A DNA stretch of 7,841 bases from Dehalococcoidia bacterium (GCA_004297315.1 SCTU01000284.1:1-7841), one strand, 5' to 3'. Positions 1 through 6,443 are shown, counted from the first letter of the stretch. Notes: generated by a model from the letters alone, not told the origin. Translations and numbers: made by a program.

Positions 1-225
1 GACCTCGTCGTGTACATCCGCAGCATCGGCGACGACTGGCAACACCCGGAACGGCGGGCCGTCGCCGCCGTCGCCGAGACGGTCGGTGTGCACGACGGCC
101 GGCCGCAGACGCGGCTCCTGCATCGCTGGATCGAGGCGAGCGACCGCTTCGAGGTCGTCGAGGAGTCGCAACGCCTCGCTGCCGCGACGATCGCACGCTA
201 TCGCGAGGGGTTCGCGAGGGCCTGA
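1..225 (+). CDS. C-terminal end of an unrecognised protein (5' end outside the window)
   Basis: The reading frame is open from the first base and ends at a TGA at 223-225, so 74 residues of a longer protein are visible. Third codon positions are almost all G or C, like the confirmed genes nearby, which supports this as the real coding frame. The visible part starts D-L-V-V-Y-I-R, with V-V-Y-I resembling a beta strand, and continues into charged, probably helical segments (LLHRWIEASDRFEVVEESQR and then an Ala/Arg-rich helix). There is no membrane segment, cysteine motif or other signature that I recognise, and I assign no function. A GTG at position 10 could serve as a start, but no ribosome binding site can be seen because the frame continues to the window edge. 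A gene entering from the left is more likely than a 71-residue ORF. It converges on the Rieske-reductase gene with only 10 bases between the stop codons. Confidence 0.6.
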   Translation, partial: DLVVYIRSIGDDWQHPERRAVAAVAETVGVHDGRPQTRLLHRWIEASDRFEVVEESQRLAAATIARYREGFARA

Positions 226-235
226 GGGTCCGAGT

Positions 236-1804
236 CTACGCGGACGCCGGCGGGATCAACGCCTGGAGCGCCGCCTCGTCGCCGCGCTCCATCGCCTGTT
301 CCGCCTGCAACGACGCCTCGTCGCGGTAGATTGAGGCGACGGCGAGTGTGCGCCCGGCCTCGCGGAAGGCGACGATGCAGTCGCGGCCGGCGATGTCGCC
401 GGAGACGTCGATGCGGTCCCAGTGCTCGGCGTGGCCGACGTAGTTGATCGGCACGTCGTAATGCTGACTCCAGAAGAAGGGGACGGCATCGAAACGCCGC
501 CCGCGGCCGAGCATGTTCAGCGCGGCGGTGTGCCCCTGGCGTTGCGCCACGACCCAGTGCTCGACGCGGATCGACTGTCCGCTGTGCTGGTCCGGCCAGC
601 GCGCGATGTCTCCCGCGGCCCAGATTCCGGGGACGCTCGTCGCGAGGTATTCGTCGACGACGACGCCCTTGTCGATGGACACCGCGGCGGCCTCGGCCAG
701 GTCGAGCGCCGGACTGACGCCGACGCCGAATACCACCAGGCCCGCCTCGATCCGTGTGCCATCGTCGAGCGTCACGCTTCGCTCGTCGATCGCCGTCACC
801 TTGCGTTCGAGGTGGAAGTGGACGCCGTGTTCCACGTGCAGCGCCTGGACGAACTCCCCGAGTTGCGGGCCGAGGACGCGCTCCATCGGGATCGCTTCGG
901 GGGCGACCACGTGGGTCTCGACACCGCGCGTGCGGAGTGAGGCCGCGACCTCGAGGCCGATGAAGCTCGCGCCGACGACGACGGCGCTGGGGACGCCCTC
1001 GCGCGCAGCCCCGGCGATGATCGCGCGGCTGTCGTCGAAGGTGCGCAGGTAGTGGACGTGCGGCAGGTCGCTGCCGGGCGTGTCGAGCCGCACCGGCTCG
1101 GCGCCGGTCGCGAGCAGCAGCGCGTCGTATTCGAGCGATTGTCCGTCGTCGAGATACACGCGGCGCGCGCCGGAGTCGACACGGACGGCGCGGCGGCCGA
1201 GCAGCAGTTCAATGCGCTGCCCCTTGTAGAACTCGGACGAACGCAGCGGGATCCAGTCCTCGGGCGCGGTGCCCGCGAGGTAGTCCTTGGAGAGGTTCGG
1301 CCGGTCGTATGGGAGATACGCATCGTCGGTGACGATCGTGACCGGGCCGGCGTAGCCCTCGAGGCGCAGCGTCTCGGCGGCGGCGTTGCCGGCAGCCCCG
1401 CCGCCGACGATCACCACAGATGACGGCGGCGCAGCGATCGGCGCGGGGCGAGGCTTCGCCTCCAGGGGCGCGCCGACGAAGAGGCGGCCGTCGCGCTCGT
1501 CGATCGCGTAGGCGGTCAGCGGCTTGTACGCGGGGGGCTGCACGACCGCCCCCGTGCGCACATCGAACGCGGCGTGATGCCAGGGGCAGTGCACGCACGC
1601 CCCATCGAAGAGGCCCTCGGCGAGCGGCCCGCCGTAGTGCGAGCAGGTGGCCTCAAGGGCGAAGACCTCGGAGCCCCGGCGGGCCAGCAGCACCGGCGAT
1701 CCGCCTGCGTGGCCGAGCAGCATCCCGCCGTCCGGGATCGCGGACGGCAGAGCGCCCTCGGTGGCCAGGTCCGGGCCGGACAACTCGGCGGGCTGGTCAC
1801 TCAT
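236..1804 (-). CDS. Rieske [2Fe-2S] domain fused to FAD/NAD(P)-dependent ferredoxin reductase (AIFM3-like)
   Basis: A 522-residue single-chain electron-transfer flavoprotein. Residues about 10-115 form a Rieske-type ferredoxin domain with the cluster ligands C54-x-H56 and C73-x2-H76. A Pro/Ala-rich linker (about 115-129) leads to a pyridine-nucleotide-disulphide-oxidoreductase fold. The FAD motif is at G134-x-G136-x2-G139, the NAD(P) motif at 278-285 (G-A-S-F-I-G-L-E), and the second FAD motif at 393-401 (G-I-W-A-A-G-D-I-A). A reductase C-terminal dimerisation-type domain follows from about 440 (FFWSQHYD). No redox CxxC is present in the FAD domain, so it is of the ferredoxin-reductase/AIF type and not a disulphide reductase. 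Known relatives pass electrons from NAD(P)H through FAD to the Rieske cluster; the final acceptor cannot be read from sequence. The cofactor-specificity position after the second NAD strand (HVVAPE) lacks the acidic residue in its usual place, so NADH or NADPH is left open. The ATG at 1804 is chosen because AGGAG lies 5 bases upstream; a TTG at 1822 would add six residues and lacks such a site. No signal peptide is seen, so it is likely cytoplasmic. Confidence 0.9.
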   Translation of the reverse strand: MSDQPAELSGPDLATEGALPSAIPDGGMLLGHAGGSPVLLARRGSEVFALEATCSHYGGPLAEGLFDGACVHCPWHHAAFDVRTGAVVQPPAYKPLTAYAIDERDGRLFVGAPLEAKPRPAPIAAPPSSVVIVGGGAAGNAAAETLRLEGYAGPVTIVTDDAYLPYDRPNLSKDYLAGTAPEDWIPLRSSEFYKGQRIELLLGRRAVRVDSGARRVYLDDGQSLEYDALLLATGAEPVRLDTPGSDLPHVHYLRTFDDSRAIIAGAAREGVPSAVVVGASFIGLEVAASLRTRGVETHVVAPEAIPMERVLGPQLGEFVQALHVEHGVHFHLERKVTAIDERSVTLDDGTRIEAGLVVFGVGVSPALDLAEAAAVSIDKGVVVDEYLATSVPGIWAAGDIARWPDQHSGQSIRVEHWVVAQRQGHTAALNMLGRGRRFDAVPFFWSQHYDVPINYVGHAEHWDRIDVSGDIAGRDCIVAFREAGRTLAVASIYRDEASLQAEQAMERGDEAALQALIPPASA

Positions 1805-1809
1805 GCCGT

Positions 1810-1814
1810 CTCCT
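1810..1814 (-). promoter_or_regulatory. Shine-Dalgarno AGGAG that decides the Rieske-reductase start
   Basis: AGGAG on the minus strand lies 5 bases before the ATG at 1804. It falls inside the reading frame of the longer TTG-initiated version (start 1822), so the ATG is preferred. The same AGGA can pair with a TCCT 7 bases further upstream, which is the 3' arm of the leader hairpin. Confidence 0.75.
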
Positions 1815-1820
1815 AAGTCC

Positions 1821-1845
1821 AAGGACGCTCACGCGAGCGTTCCTT
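1821..1845 (-). promoter_or_regulatory. Hairpin in the leader of the Rieske-reductase gene
   Basis: On the minus strand AAGGA-A-CGCTC, a GCGT loop, then GAGCG-TCCTT form a 10-bp stem with one bulged A. It ends 6 bases before the AGGAG ribosome binding site. No T-run follows on either strand, so it is not a standard intrinsic terminator. The TCCT of its 3' arm is also complementary to the AGGA of the Shine-Dalgarno sequence, allowing an alternative fold. The regulatory role is inferred. It could also be a 3'-end stabiliser for the upstream ilvD-SDR transcript. Confidence 0.45.
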
Positions 1846-1874
1846 TGAGAGTAACTCCGAGCGGCAACCAGGTC

Positions 1875-1891
1875 TTGTTACAATGTTGCAA
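1875..1891. promoter_or_regulatory. Partial palindrome, possible operator, between SDR and Rieske genes
   Basis: Seventeen bases read TTGTTACAATGTTGCAA; six of eight base pairs around the centre match (TTG..ACA.TGT..CAA). It is an AT-rich island in very GC-rich DNA, directly after the SDR stop codon and about 70 bases before the Rieske gene start. The layout resembles a site for a dimeric repressor, but a match of this quality can occur by chance in a gap this size and no clear -35/-10 pair is seen beside it. Confidence 0.25.
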
Positions 1892-2806
1892 TCAGACGGC
1901 GGCGCGCCGGCGCATCGCGGCCAGGGTCGCTTCCAGCGTGAGCGGACGGCGTCCGAGCGGGAAGCGACGGCTGGGGTCCGCGACCTGCCGTTCGCGGAGC
2001 GTCTCCAGCAGGAGGCGCGTTTCGCGCCTCGGCAGGCGGGCAAGCGACCACGCGAGTTGTTCCTCGAAGCGCTCGCCCCAGATGGGGATGGGCAGGTAGA
2101 TGCGCCGCCGTCGATGGCGGGAGTGGCCCCAGCCGCGCACGATGGCGCCGAAGCTCGTCCGCGTCGCGCCAGTGATGTCGTAGACACGCCCTGTCATGTC
2201 GGGCTCGTCGATCGCGATCCGCAGCGCCTCGACTACGTCGCCGAGGGCGACTGGCTCGACCTCGACGCCCCGCCACCGGAAGAGCGGCACGACGGGCGAA
2301 CGGTCGACGGTGCGGCGCATCATTTCGAACAGCAGGCTGCCCCGGCCCACGATCAGCGGCGCGCGCAGCACGAGCCACGCGAGCCCGCCCTGTCGCACGG
2401 CGAGTTCGGTGGCCCAGCGCGCGATGAGGTGCTGCCCGCGGGCCTCGGGCGAAGCCCCCACGTTGCCGAGGTAGATGACGCGCTTCACGCCGGCCGCGCG
2501 CGCCGCCAGCAGCGCGTTCTGCACGGCCTCCAGGTCGTTCCCCACGACGTCGCCCGGGACGTCCAGCGTGTGGACGAGGTAGACGAGGGTGCGTACTCCG
2601 CGCATCGCCGCCTCCAGGCCACGGCCGGTCGCGAGGTCGCCCGTAACAGCCTCGACGCCCTGGTCACGCAGGCGGACGGCGTCGAACTCGCGGCGGACGA
2701 GAGCGCGGACGAGGCGAGGCGTCCCGTCCGGGGACGGACGGGACCGCAGTTCGTCGAGCAGGGCGGTGCCGACGAACCCGCTCGCCCCGGCGACGAGGAT
2801 CGTCAT
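1892..2806 (-). CDS. Atypical SDR / NmrA-like NAD(P)-binding protein
   Basis: A 304-residue protein with an N-terminal Rossmann fold. M-T-I-L-V-A-G-A-S-G-F-V-G carries the GxxGxxG dinucleotide motif (G7, G10, G13), and R35-A-L-V-R-R follows the second strand. A V-Y-L-V-H-T strand lies at 75-80, the I-Y-L-G-N-V-G strand at 111-117, and L-R-A-P at 147-150. The classical catalytic Tyr-x3-Lys is not evident, so this belongs to the atypical (NmrA / SDR_a5 / NDUFA9-like) SDRs, many of which bind NAD(P) as sensors or carry out reductions on unknown substrates. The C-terminal third (a basic patch at 229-235, then L-P-I-P at 238-241 and a PRRETRLLLETLRE helix) resembles the tail of COG0702-type proteins that often carry an extra DUF2867 domain; no such domain is present here. 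The ATG at 2806 places the glycine motif at the usual position. Its ribosome binding site is weak (AGGG, 7 bases upstream). It starts 25 bases after ilvD ends, so co-transcription is likely. Substrate unknown. Confidence 0.8.
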   Translation of the reverse strand: MTILVAGASGFVGTALLDELRSRPSPDGTPRLVRALVRREFDAVRLRDQGVEAVTGDLATGRGLEAAMRGVRTLVYLVHTLDVPGDVVGNDLEAVQNALLAARAAGVKRVIYLGNVGASPEARGQHLIARWATELAVRQGGLAWLVLRAPLIVGRGSLLFEMMRRTVDRSPVVPLFRWRGVEVEPVALGDVVEALRIAIDEPDMTGRVYDITGATRTSFGAIVRGWGHSRHRRRRIYLPIPIWGERFEEQLAWSLARLPRRETRLLLETLRERQVADPSRRFPLGRRPLTLEATLAAMRRRAAV

Positions 2807-2816
2807 GGACGGGCCC

Positions 2817-2830
2817 TGGCCTCTGGCCTC
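2817..2830. repeat. Tandem 7-bp repeat between ilvD and the SDR gene
   Basis: TGGCCTC occurs twice head to tail in the 25-base gap; read on the minus strand it is GAGGCCA twice. It lies where the SDR ribosome binding site should be and offers two weak GAGG sites, both too far from the ATG to be ideal. It may be chance. Confidence 0.4.
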
Positions 2831-2831
2831 G

Positions 2832-4505
2832 CTACCAGGTGATTGCGCCGCGCTCTGCGCCGGAGACGACGCGCGCGTACTTCGCGAAGACGCCCTTCGT
2901 GTAGTGCGGCGGCAAGGGCTTGCGCGCGGCCAGCCGGCGCGCGATCTCGTCGGCGGGGACGTCGAGGTCGAGGCGGCGCTTCTCGATGTCGATGACGATC
3001 GTGTCGCCCTCCTGCACCGCGCCGATCGGGCCGCCGGCGGCGGCCTCGGGCGCGACGTGCCCGGCCATCAGCCCGTGCGTCGCGCCGGAGAAGCGGCCAT
3101 CGGTCAGCAGCGCGACGTGCTCGCCGAGGCCGGCCCCGACGAGCGCCGAGGTCACGCCGAGCATCTCGCGCATCCCCGGGCCACCCACCGGGCCCTCGTT
3201 GCGGATCACGAGGACGTCGCCGGGCTTGATCTGCTGCGCCAGCACGGCCGCCATCGCGTCCTGCTCCGCCTCGAAGACACGCGCGGGGCCGCGGTGCAGG
3301 CGGCGTTCCTCACCGGCGATCTTCACGACGCAGCCGGCGGGGGCGAGCGAGCCCTTCAGGATCACGAGGCCGCCGTTCGGGCTGAGTGCCTTTTCGACCG
3401 GGAGGATGACCTCCTGGCCCGGAGTCTCGACGGCGTTCGCGGCCTCCTGCGCGATGGTCTTCCCGGTGACCGTCATCACGTTGCCGTGCAGTTTGCCGGC
3501 GTCAAGCAGGCGCTTGGCGAGCAGCGGCGTGCCGCCGGCGCGGTCCCAGTCCAGCGCGACAAAGCGTCCGCCCGGCCGCAGGTCGCCGATCAGCGGCGTC
3601 TGGCTCGAGATGCGGTCGAAGTCCTCGATCTCCAGCGGCACGCCCGCCTCGGCGGCGATCGCGAGCAGGTGGAGCACGACGTTCGTCGAGCCGCCGGTCG
3701 AGGCGGCGCAGATGATGCCGTTCTCCAACGCCTCGCGCGTGATGATGTCGCGTGGGAGGACGCCGCGCTTCAGGACGTCCATCACGAGTTGCCCGGCCTC
3801 AAAGGCCACGTTCTCCTTGCGCGCGTCGGTCGCGCCGACGGTCGCGGAGCGCATCGGCGAGAGGCCGATGAACTCCATGACGGTCGCCATCGTGTTCGCC
3901 GTGTACTGCGCGCCGCACGCGCCGGCGCCGGGGCAGGCGACGGCCTCGAGTGCGTGCAGCCGCTCCAGGGACATCGTCCCGGCGGCGTGCTGGCCGACCC
4001 CTTCGAAGACGTCCTGGATCGTGACGTCGCGGCCCTCGAAACGGCCGGGGTCGATCGAGCCGGAGTAGAGTACGACACCGGGGATGTTCAGGCGGGCCAG
4101 CGCCATCGCGGCGGCCGGGATCGTCTTGTCGCAACCCACGAGGATCACCGCCGCGTCGAAGGAGTAGCCGACGCCGCACAGTTCGATGGAGTCCGCGATC
4201 AGGTCGCGCGAGATGAGCGAGGCCTTCATGCCCTCGGTGCCCATCGAGATCCCGTCCGAGATGGAGATCGTGTTCACCTCCATCGGCGTGCCGCCCGCGG
4301 CGCGGATCCCGGCCGACACCTGTGCGGCCAGTTCGCGCTGGTTGAAGTTGCACGGCATCGTGCCGATCCACTCGTGCGCCACCATGACGAGCGGCTTTTT
4401 GAGGTCGTCCGCGCTGTAGCCGACTGACTGGAAGTAGGAGCGGGCCGGGGCGCGGTCGGGCGCGTCGAGCAGCGTGCGGCTGTGGTGGCGGGTGTCGAAG
4501 GCCAT
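2832..4505 (-). CDS. ilvD: Dihydroxy-acid dehydratase (IlvD)
   Basis: A 557-residue IlvD/Edd-family dehydratase, a usual size for the family. It converts 2,3-dihydroxy-isovalerate and 2,3-dihydroxy-3-methylvalerate to the 2-keto acids that lead to valine, leucine, isoleucine and pantothenate, in the cytoplasm. The signatures are complete. Cluster cysteines are C52 (TMPCNFNQ), C125 (GCDKTIPA) and C197 (GACGAQYTANTM). The metal-ligand region is D84 (SISDGISMG) and D126, with the lysine that is carbamylated in family structures at K127. E447 lies in GGPGMREM, and the active-site serine is S473 in TDGRFSGATHG. The three-cysteine set fits an IlvD with a [2Fe-2S] cluster as in plant and mycobacterial enzymes, though cluster type is inferred. 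The ATG at 4505 is preferred to a start at 4709: it has GAGGAG 7 bases upstream and starts at the typical family N-terminus, whereas the longer version runs into the divergent transporter gene. It is the first gene of a leftward string and diverges from the MFS gene. Confidence 0.97.
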   Translation of the reverse strand: MAFDTRHHSRTLLDAPDRAPARSYFQSVGYSADDLKKPLVMVAHEWIGTMPCNFNQRELAAQVSAGIRAAGGTPMEVNTISISDGISMGTEGMKASLISRDLIADSIELCGVGYSFDAAVILVGCDKTIPAAAMALARLNIPGVVLYSGSIDPGRFEGRDVTIQDVFEGVGQHAAGTMSLERLHALEAVACPGAGACGAQYTANTMATVMEFIGLSPMRSATVGATDARKENVAFEAGQLVMDVLKRGVLPRDIITREALENGIICAASTGGSTNVVLHLLAIAAEAGVPLEIEDFDRISSQTPLIGDLRPGGRFVALDWDRAGGTPLLAKRLLDAGKLHGNVMTVTGKTIAQEAANAVETPGQEVILPVEKALSPNGGLVILKGSLAPAGCVVKIAGEERRLHRGPARVFEAEQDAMAAVLAQQIKPGDVLVIRNEGPVGGPGMREMLGVTSALVGAGLGEHVALLTDGRFSGATHGLMAGHVAPEAAAGGPIGAVQEGDTIVIDIEKRRLDLDVPADEIARRLAARKPLPPHYTKGVFAKYARVVSGAERGAITW

Positions 4506-4544
4506 GCGGGGGCTCCTCGCTGCGGGCGTCGTGTCGGGGCCGCG

Positions 4545-4573
4545 ATCGTAGCAGCGAGGGCTGGTGGGGTCAG
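4545..4573 (-). promoter_or_regulatory. Candidate sigma70-type promoter of ilvD
   Basis: On the minus strand CTGACC (4573-4568) and TACGAT (4550-4545) are separated by 17 bases, each matching its consensus at four of six positions. Transcription would begin near 4538, giving a leader of about 33 bases that contains the GAGGAG ribosome binding site (4518-4513). The -35 box lies inside the left arm of the inverted repeat GGGTCAGG/CCTGACCC. No leucine-, isoleucine- or valine-rich leader peptide and no T-box fits in this short leader. Confidence 0.5.
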
Positions 4574-4609
4574 GTGCGCGCAGTCGCACGCTGTCGGTTG
4601 CCCTGACCC
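4567..4609. repeat. 8-bp inverted repeat in the ilvD/MFS divergent region
   Basis: GGGTCAGG at 4567-4574 and CCTGACCC at 4602-4609 are perfect inverted copies separated by 27 bases. A smaller inverted repeat, GTGCG/CGCAC (4574-4578 and 4585-4589), lies inside. The left arm covers the candidate ilvD -35; the right arm sits just before the TACGCT at 4612-4617, a weak -10 candidate for the transporter. It could be paired half-sites for a regulator of both genes, or chance. Confidence 0.4.
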
Positions 4610-4647
4610 GGTACGCTGGCGCTCGATCCGGGCCTGAGGGGGCGCAC

Positions 4648-5868
4648 ATGGGAATTGGCGCACGCGTCCGGTACTGGCGCGACGCCTCGCTTCTGGGCGT
4701 CGCCACCATCGGCGCGTACGGCGTCGTGAACTACGGCTTTGGGGTGTTCATCGACCCCTTGCACGAAGACACCGGCTGGAGCACAGGCACACTCTCCTTC
4801 GCCTTCTCGGCCGGCGTGCTGCTCTCCGGCGCGGTCGCATTCCTCGCCGGGCGCACGCTCGACCGCCACGGGTCGCGCCCCGTGATGCTGACGGCGCTCG
4901 TGGTGGGAGGCCTCGGGTTCCTCGCGGCTGCCGAGGCCCGTCATGTCGCCTGGTTCGTCGCGTGCTGGGCCGTGACCGGCGGCGCCATCGCCGGCGGGCT
5001 CTACTACCACGTCACGATGGCGACGACCTCGCGGCTGTACAGCGAGCGACGGGCGGCCGCGATCAGCGTGCTCACGCTCATCGGCGCGTTCGCGAGCCCG
5101 ATCTTCAACCCGCTGGTGGCGTGGATGGTGGAGGCGTGGGGCTGGCGCGACGCGCTGCGGGCGATGGCGGTGCTGATGGTCATCCTCGTGGGCCCGGCAG
5201 CGTTCCTTGTGCGCTCCCAGCCGGTGCCGGCGCCGCCGCGGCGTGCCGGGGAACGAGGCGCCTGGCGTGAGCCGGCGGTGTGGCGCCTGATGCTGGCGAT
5301 GTGCCTCGGTGCCGGCGCGGCGAGCGCGCTGATCCTCCATCAGGTGAGCGCGATCCGGGCGCTCGGGCTGCCGCTCGCGACCGCCGCGGCGCTGGGCGGG
5401 GCGCGAGGGTTGATGCAGATCCCCGGCCGGCTGGTGCTCGCACCGTTGATCGGCTGGCTGGGCGTGCACGGGACGCAACTGCTCGCGTTCGCGCTCCTGG
5501 CGGCGGGCGCGGCGGCGCTGGTGTTCGCGGACGGCCTCGTCGCGGCGTGGTTCTTCGTCGTCGCGGCCGGCGTCGCGATCGGCCTCAGTTCGCCGCTGAC
5601 CGGCCTGCTCAGTGCCGAGGCGTTCGGCGCGCGGCTCGGCACGCTCTCCGGCATGCAGCAGGCGGCGATGAGCGTCGCAAGCGCTGGCGGGGCGTGGCTG
5701 GCGGGGCTGGCCGTGGACCGCACCGGCGGTTACGGCCTGACGCTCGCGGGCATCGCCCTCCTCGAAGCGGGGGCGGCAGCGGCGCTGCTGTGGCAGCGGC
5801 GCGCTCTGCGGGCGAATCAGTCGGCGAAGGCGAGTGTGGCGGGCGTCGAGGCAGGCGACGCCCGCTAG
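4648..5868 (+). CDS. Major facilitator superfamily transporter
   Basis: A 406-residue integral membrane protein with a pattern of about twelve hydrophobic segments in two halves, joined by a charged, proline-rich loop at about 189-209 (RSQPVPAPPRRAGER). The MFS motif A is clear between the second and third segments: G68-R-T-L-D72-R-H-G75-S-R-P. The N-terminal stretch with GVFIDPLHEDTGWSTG resembles the monocarboxylate/oxalate-formate (MCT/OFA-like) MFS groups, so small organic acids are a reasonable guess for the substrate; this is inference. The ATG at 4648 has GAGGGGG six bases upstream (starting 4636) and places the first membrane segment near residue 15. A start at 4564 would add 28 non-membrane residues and cross the regulatory region. 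It diverges from ilvD and converges on the DUF3090 gene, with the stop codons overlapping. Confidence 0.9.
   Translation: MGIGARVRYWRDASLLGVATIGAYGVVNYGFGVFIDPLHEDTGWSTGTLSFAFSAGVLLSGAVAFLAGRTLDRHGSRPVMLTALVVGGLGFLAAAEARHVAWFVACWAVTGGAIAGGLYYHVTMATTSRLYSERRAAAISVLTLIGAFASPIFNPLVAWMVEAWGWRDALRAMAVLMVILVGPAAFLVRSQPVPAPPRRAGERGAWREPAVWRLMLAMCLGAGAASALILHQVSAIRALGLPLATAAALGGARGLMQIPGRLVLAPLIGWLGVHGTQLLAFALLAAGAAALVFADGLVAAWFFVVAAGVAIGLSSPLTGLLSAEAFGARLGTLSGMQQAAMSVASAGGAWLAGLAVDRTGGYGLTLAGIALLEAGAAAALLWQRRALRANQSAKASVAGVEAGDAR
5837..5867. terminator. Hairpin at the convergent stop codons, probable bidirectional 3'-end element
   Basis: TGGCGGGCGTC (5837-5847) and GACGCCCGCTA (5857-5867) pair over 11 bp with a single G-T wobble and a 9-base loop. 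The stem covers the last codons and stop of the transporter and begins at the stop codon of the DUF3090 gene on the other strand. No T-run follows on either side, so this would be a hairpin-only terminator or a 3' stabiliser, as often proposed in high-GC bacteria. Confidence 0.5.
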
Positions 5869-6422
5869 TCCTCGTCCTCCGCGTCGCCGTCATCGGCGGA
5901 CTGACGGGGCGGGACGGGCTCCTTCGAGTGGCCATTCGTGTGGATGCACTCGTGGGGGGCGTTCGCGAAGTCGAGCGGCTGCTTGCACAGCGGGCAGGTG
6001 GGCCGGCCACCCGCGACGGCCTGCTCGATGATGTGGATGAGCGTGAGCGCCTGCGAACGACTGAACGCCATCCGGAGCGTGGGCGTGTCCCGGCGCTCGG
6101 CGGCCTGCGGGTCGTCTGCGAGGAGGACCGCCTGCTCCTCCTCGGCGTCATAGTCGAGGCCCATGCGGGCAATCTGGAACTCGACCTGGGCCCGCTGCGG
6201 GAAGTTCCCGACCGGCTCCACGGTCCCGGCCGGCTGGCCGCGCCGCATCGACCGCTCCGCGAGCAGTTGCGAGATCGAGCGGCCGACGGCGGCGAGTTGC
6301 TCTTTCTCCAGCCAGAGGGCCACGTAGGTCGCGCCGGCGCGGGCGCGGAGGCGGAACGTGCGCTGGCCGGGCTGGCCGATCGCCTCGGCGTCGACGGCGT
6401 CCACGAGCCCGAGGTCGATCAT
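5865..6422 (-). CDS. DUF3090 / TIGR03847-family protein of unknown function
   Basis: A 185-residue soluble protein. The N-terminal QPGQRTFRLRARAG (17-30) and the ALWLEKEQLAAVGRSISQLL segment (35-54) match, from memory, the DUF3090 (TIGR03847) family. The C-terminal CPLC...HEC-x-H-x-NGH block (C143, C146, H157, C159, H161, H165) resembles a small metal-binding knuckle that is characteristic of the family, followed by a highly acidic tail (DDGDAEDED). The function is unknown. In actinobacteria the family is usually found beside an SCO1664-like protein and a histidine phosphatase; neither is seen here. The ATG at 6422 is preferred because a good promoter (TTGACC-18-TACGCT) would start transcription near 6437, inside the longer ORF that begins at 6488, and because the family motif then begins at the usual distance from the N-terminus. 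The GGGGGAG before the ATG is close (2 bases after GGAG), which is unusual. The stop codon overlaps that of the transporter. Confidence 0.8.
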   Translation of the reverse strand: MIDLGLVDAVDAEAIGQPGQRTFRLRARAGATYVALWLEKEQLAAVGRSISQLLAERSMRRGQPAGTVEPVGNFPQRAQVEFQIARMGLDYDAEEEQAVLLADDPQAAERRDTPTLRMAFSRSQALTLIHIIEQAVAGGRPTCPLCKQPLDFANAPHECIHTNGHSKEPVPPRQSADDGDAEDED

Positions 6423-6443
6423 GGCTCCCCCATCCGCGGGGCG

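Noticed and set aside
228..245. Small hairpin GTCCG/CGGAC between the convergent stops of the first gene and the Rieske gene
   Set aside because: It has only 5 bp with an 8-base loop and no T-run; this is expected by chance in such GC-rich DNA.
1883..2842. A 319-residue plus-strand frame opposite the SDR gene
   Set aside because: The minus strand has a proper GxxGxxG Rossmann start and ribosome-site context. The plus-strand frame shows no motif and has no clear start site.
2589..4427. A 612-residue open frame on the plus strand opposite ilvD and the SDR gene
   Set aside because: It is a shadow of GC-rich codon use. The opposite strand carries complete IlvD motifs, and the plus-strand product is low-complexity Arg/Ala/Asp-rich with no recognisable domain.
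4506..4709. 68-residue N-terminal extension of IlvD from a start at 4709
   Set aside because: It would overlap the transporter gene and the ilvD promoter, and the ATG at 4505 has a strong GAGGAG and the usual family N-terminus.
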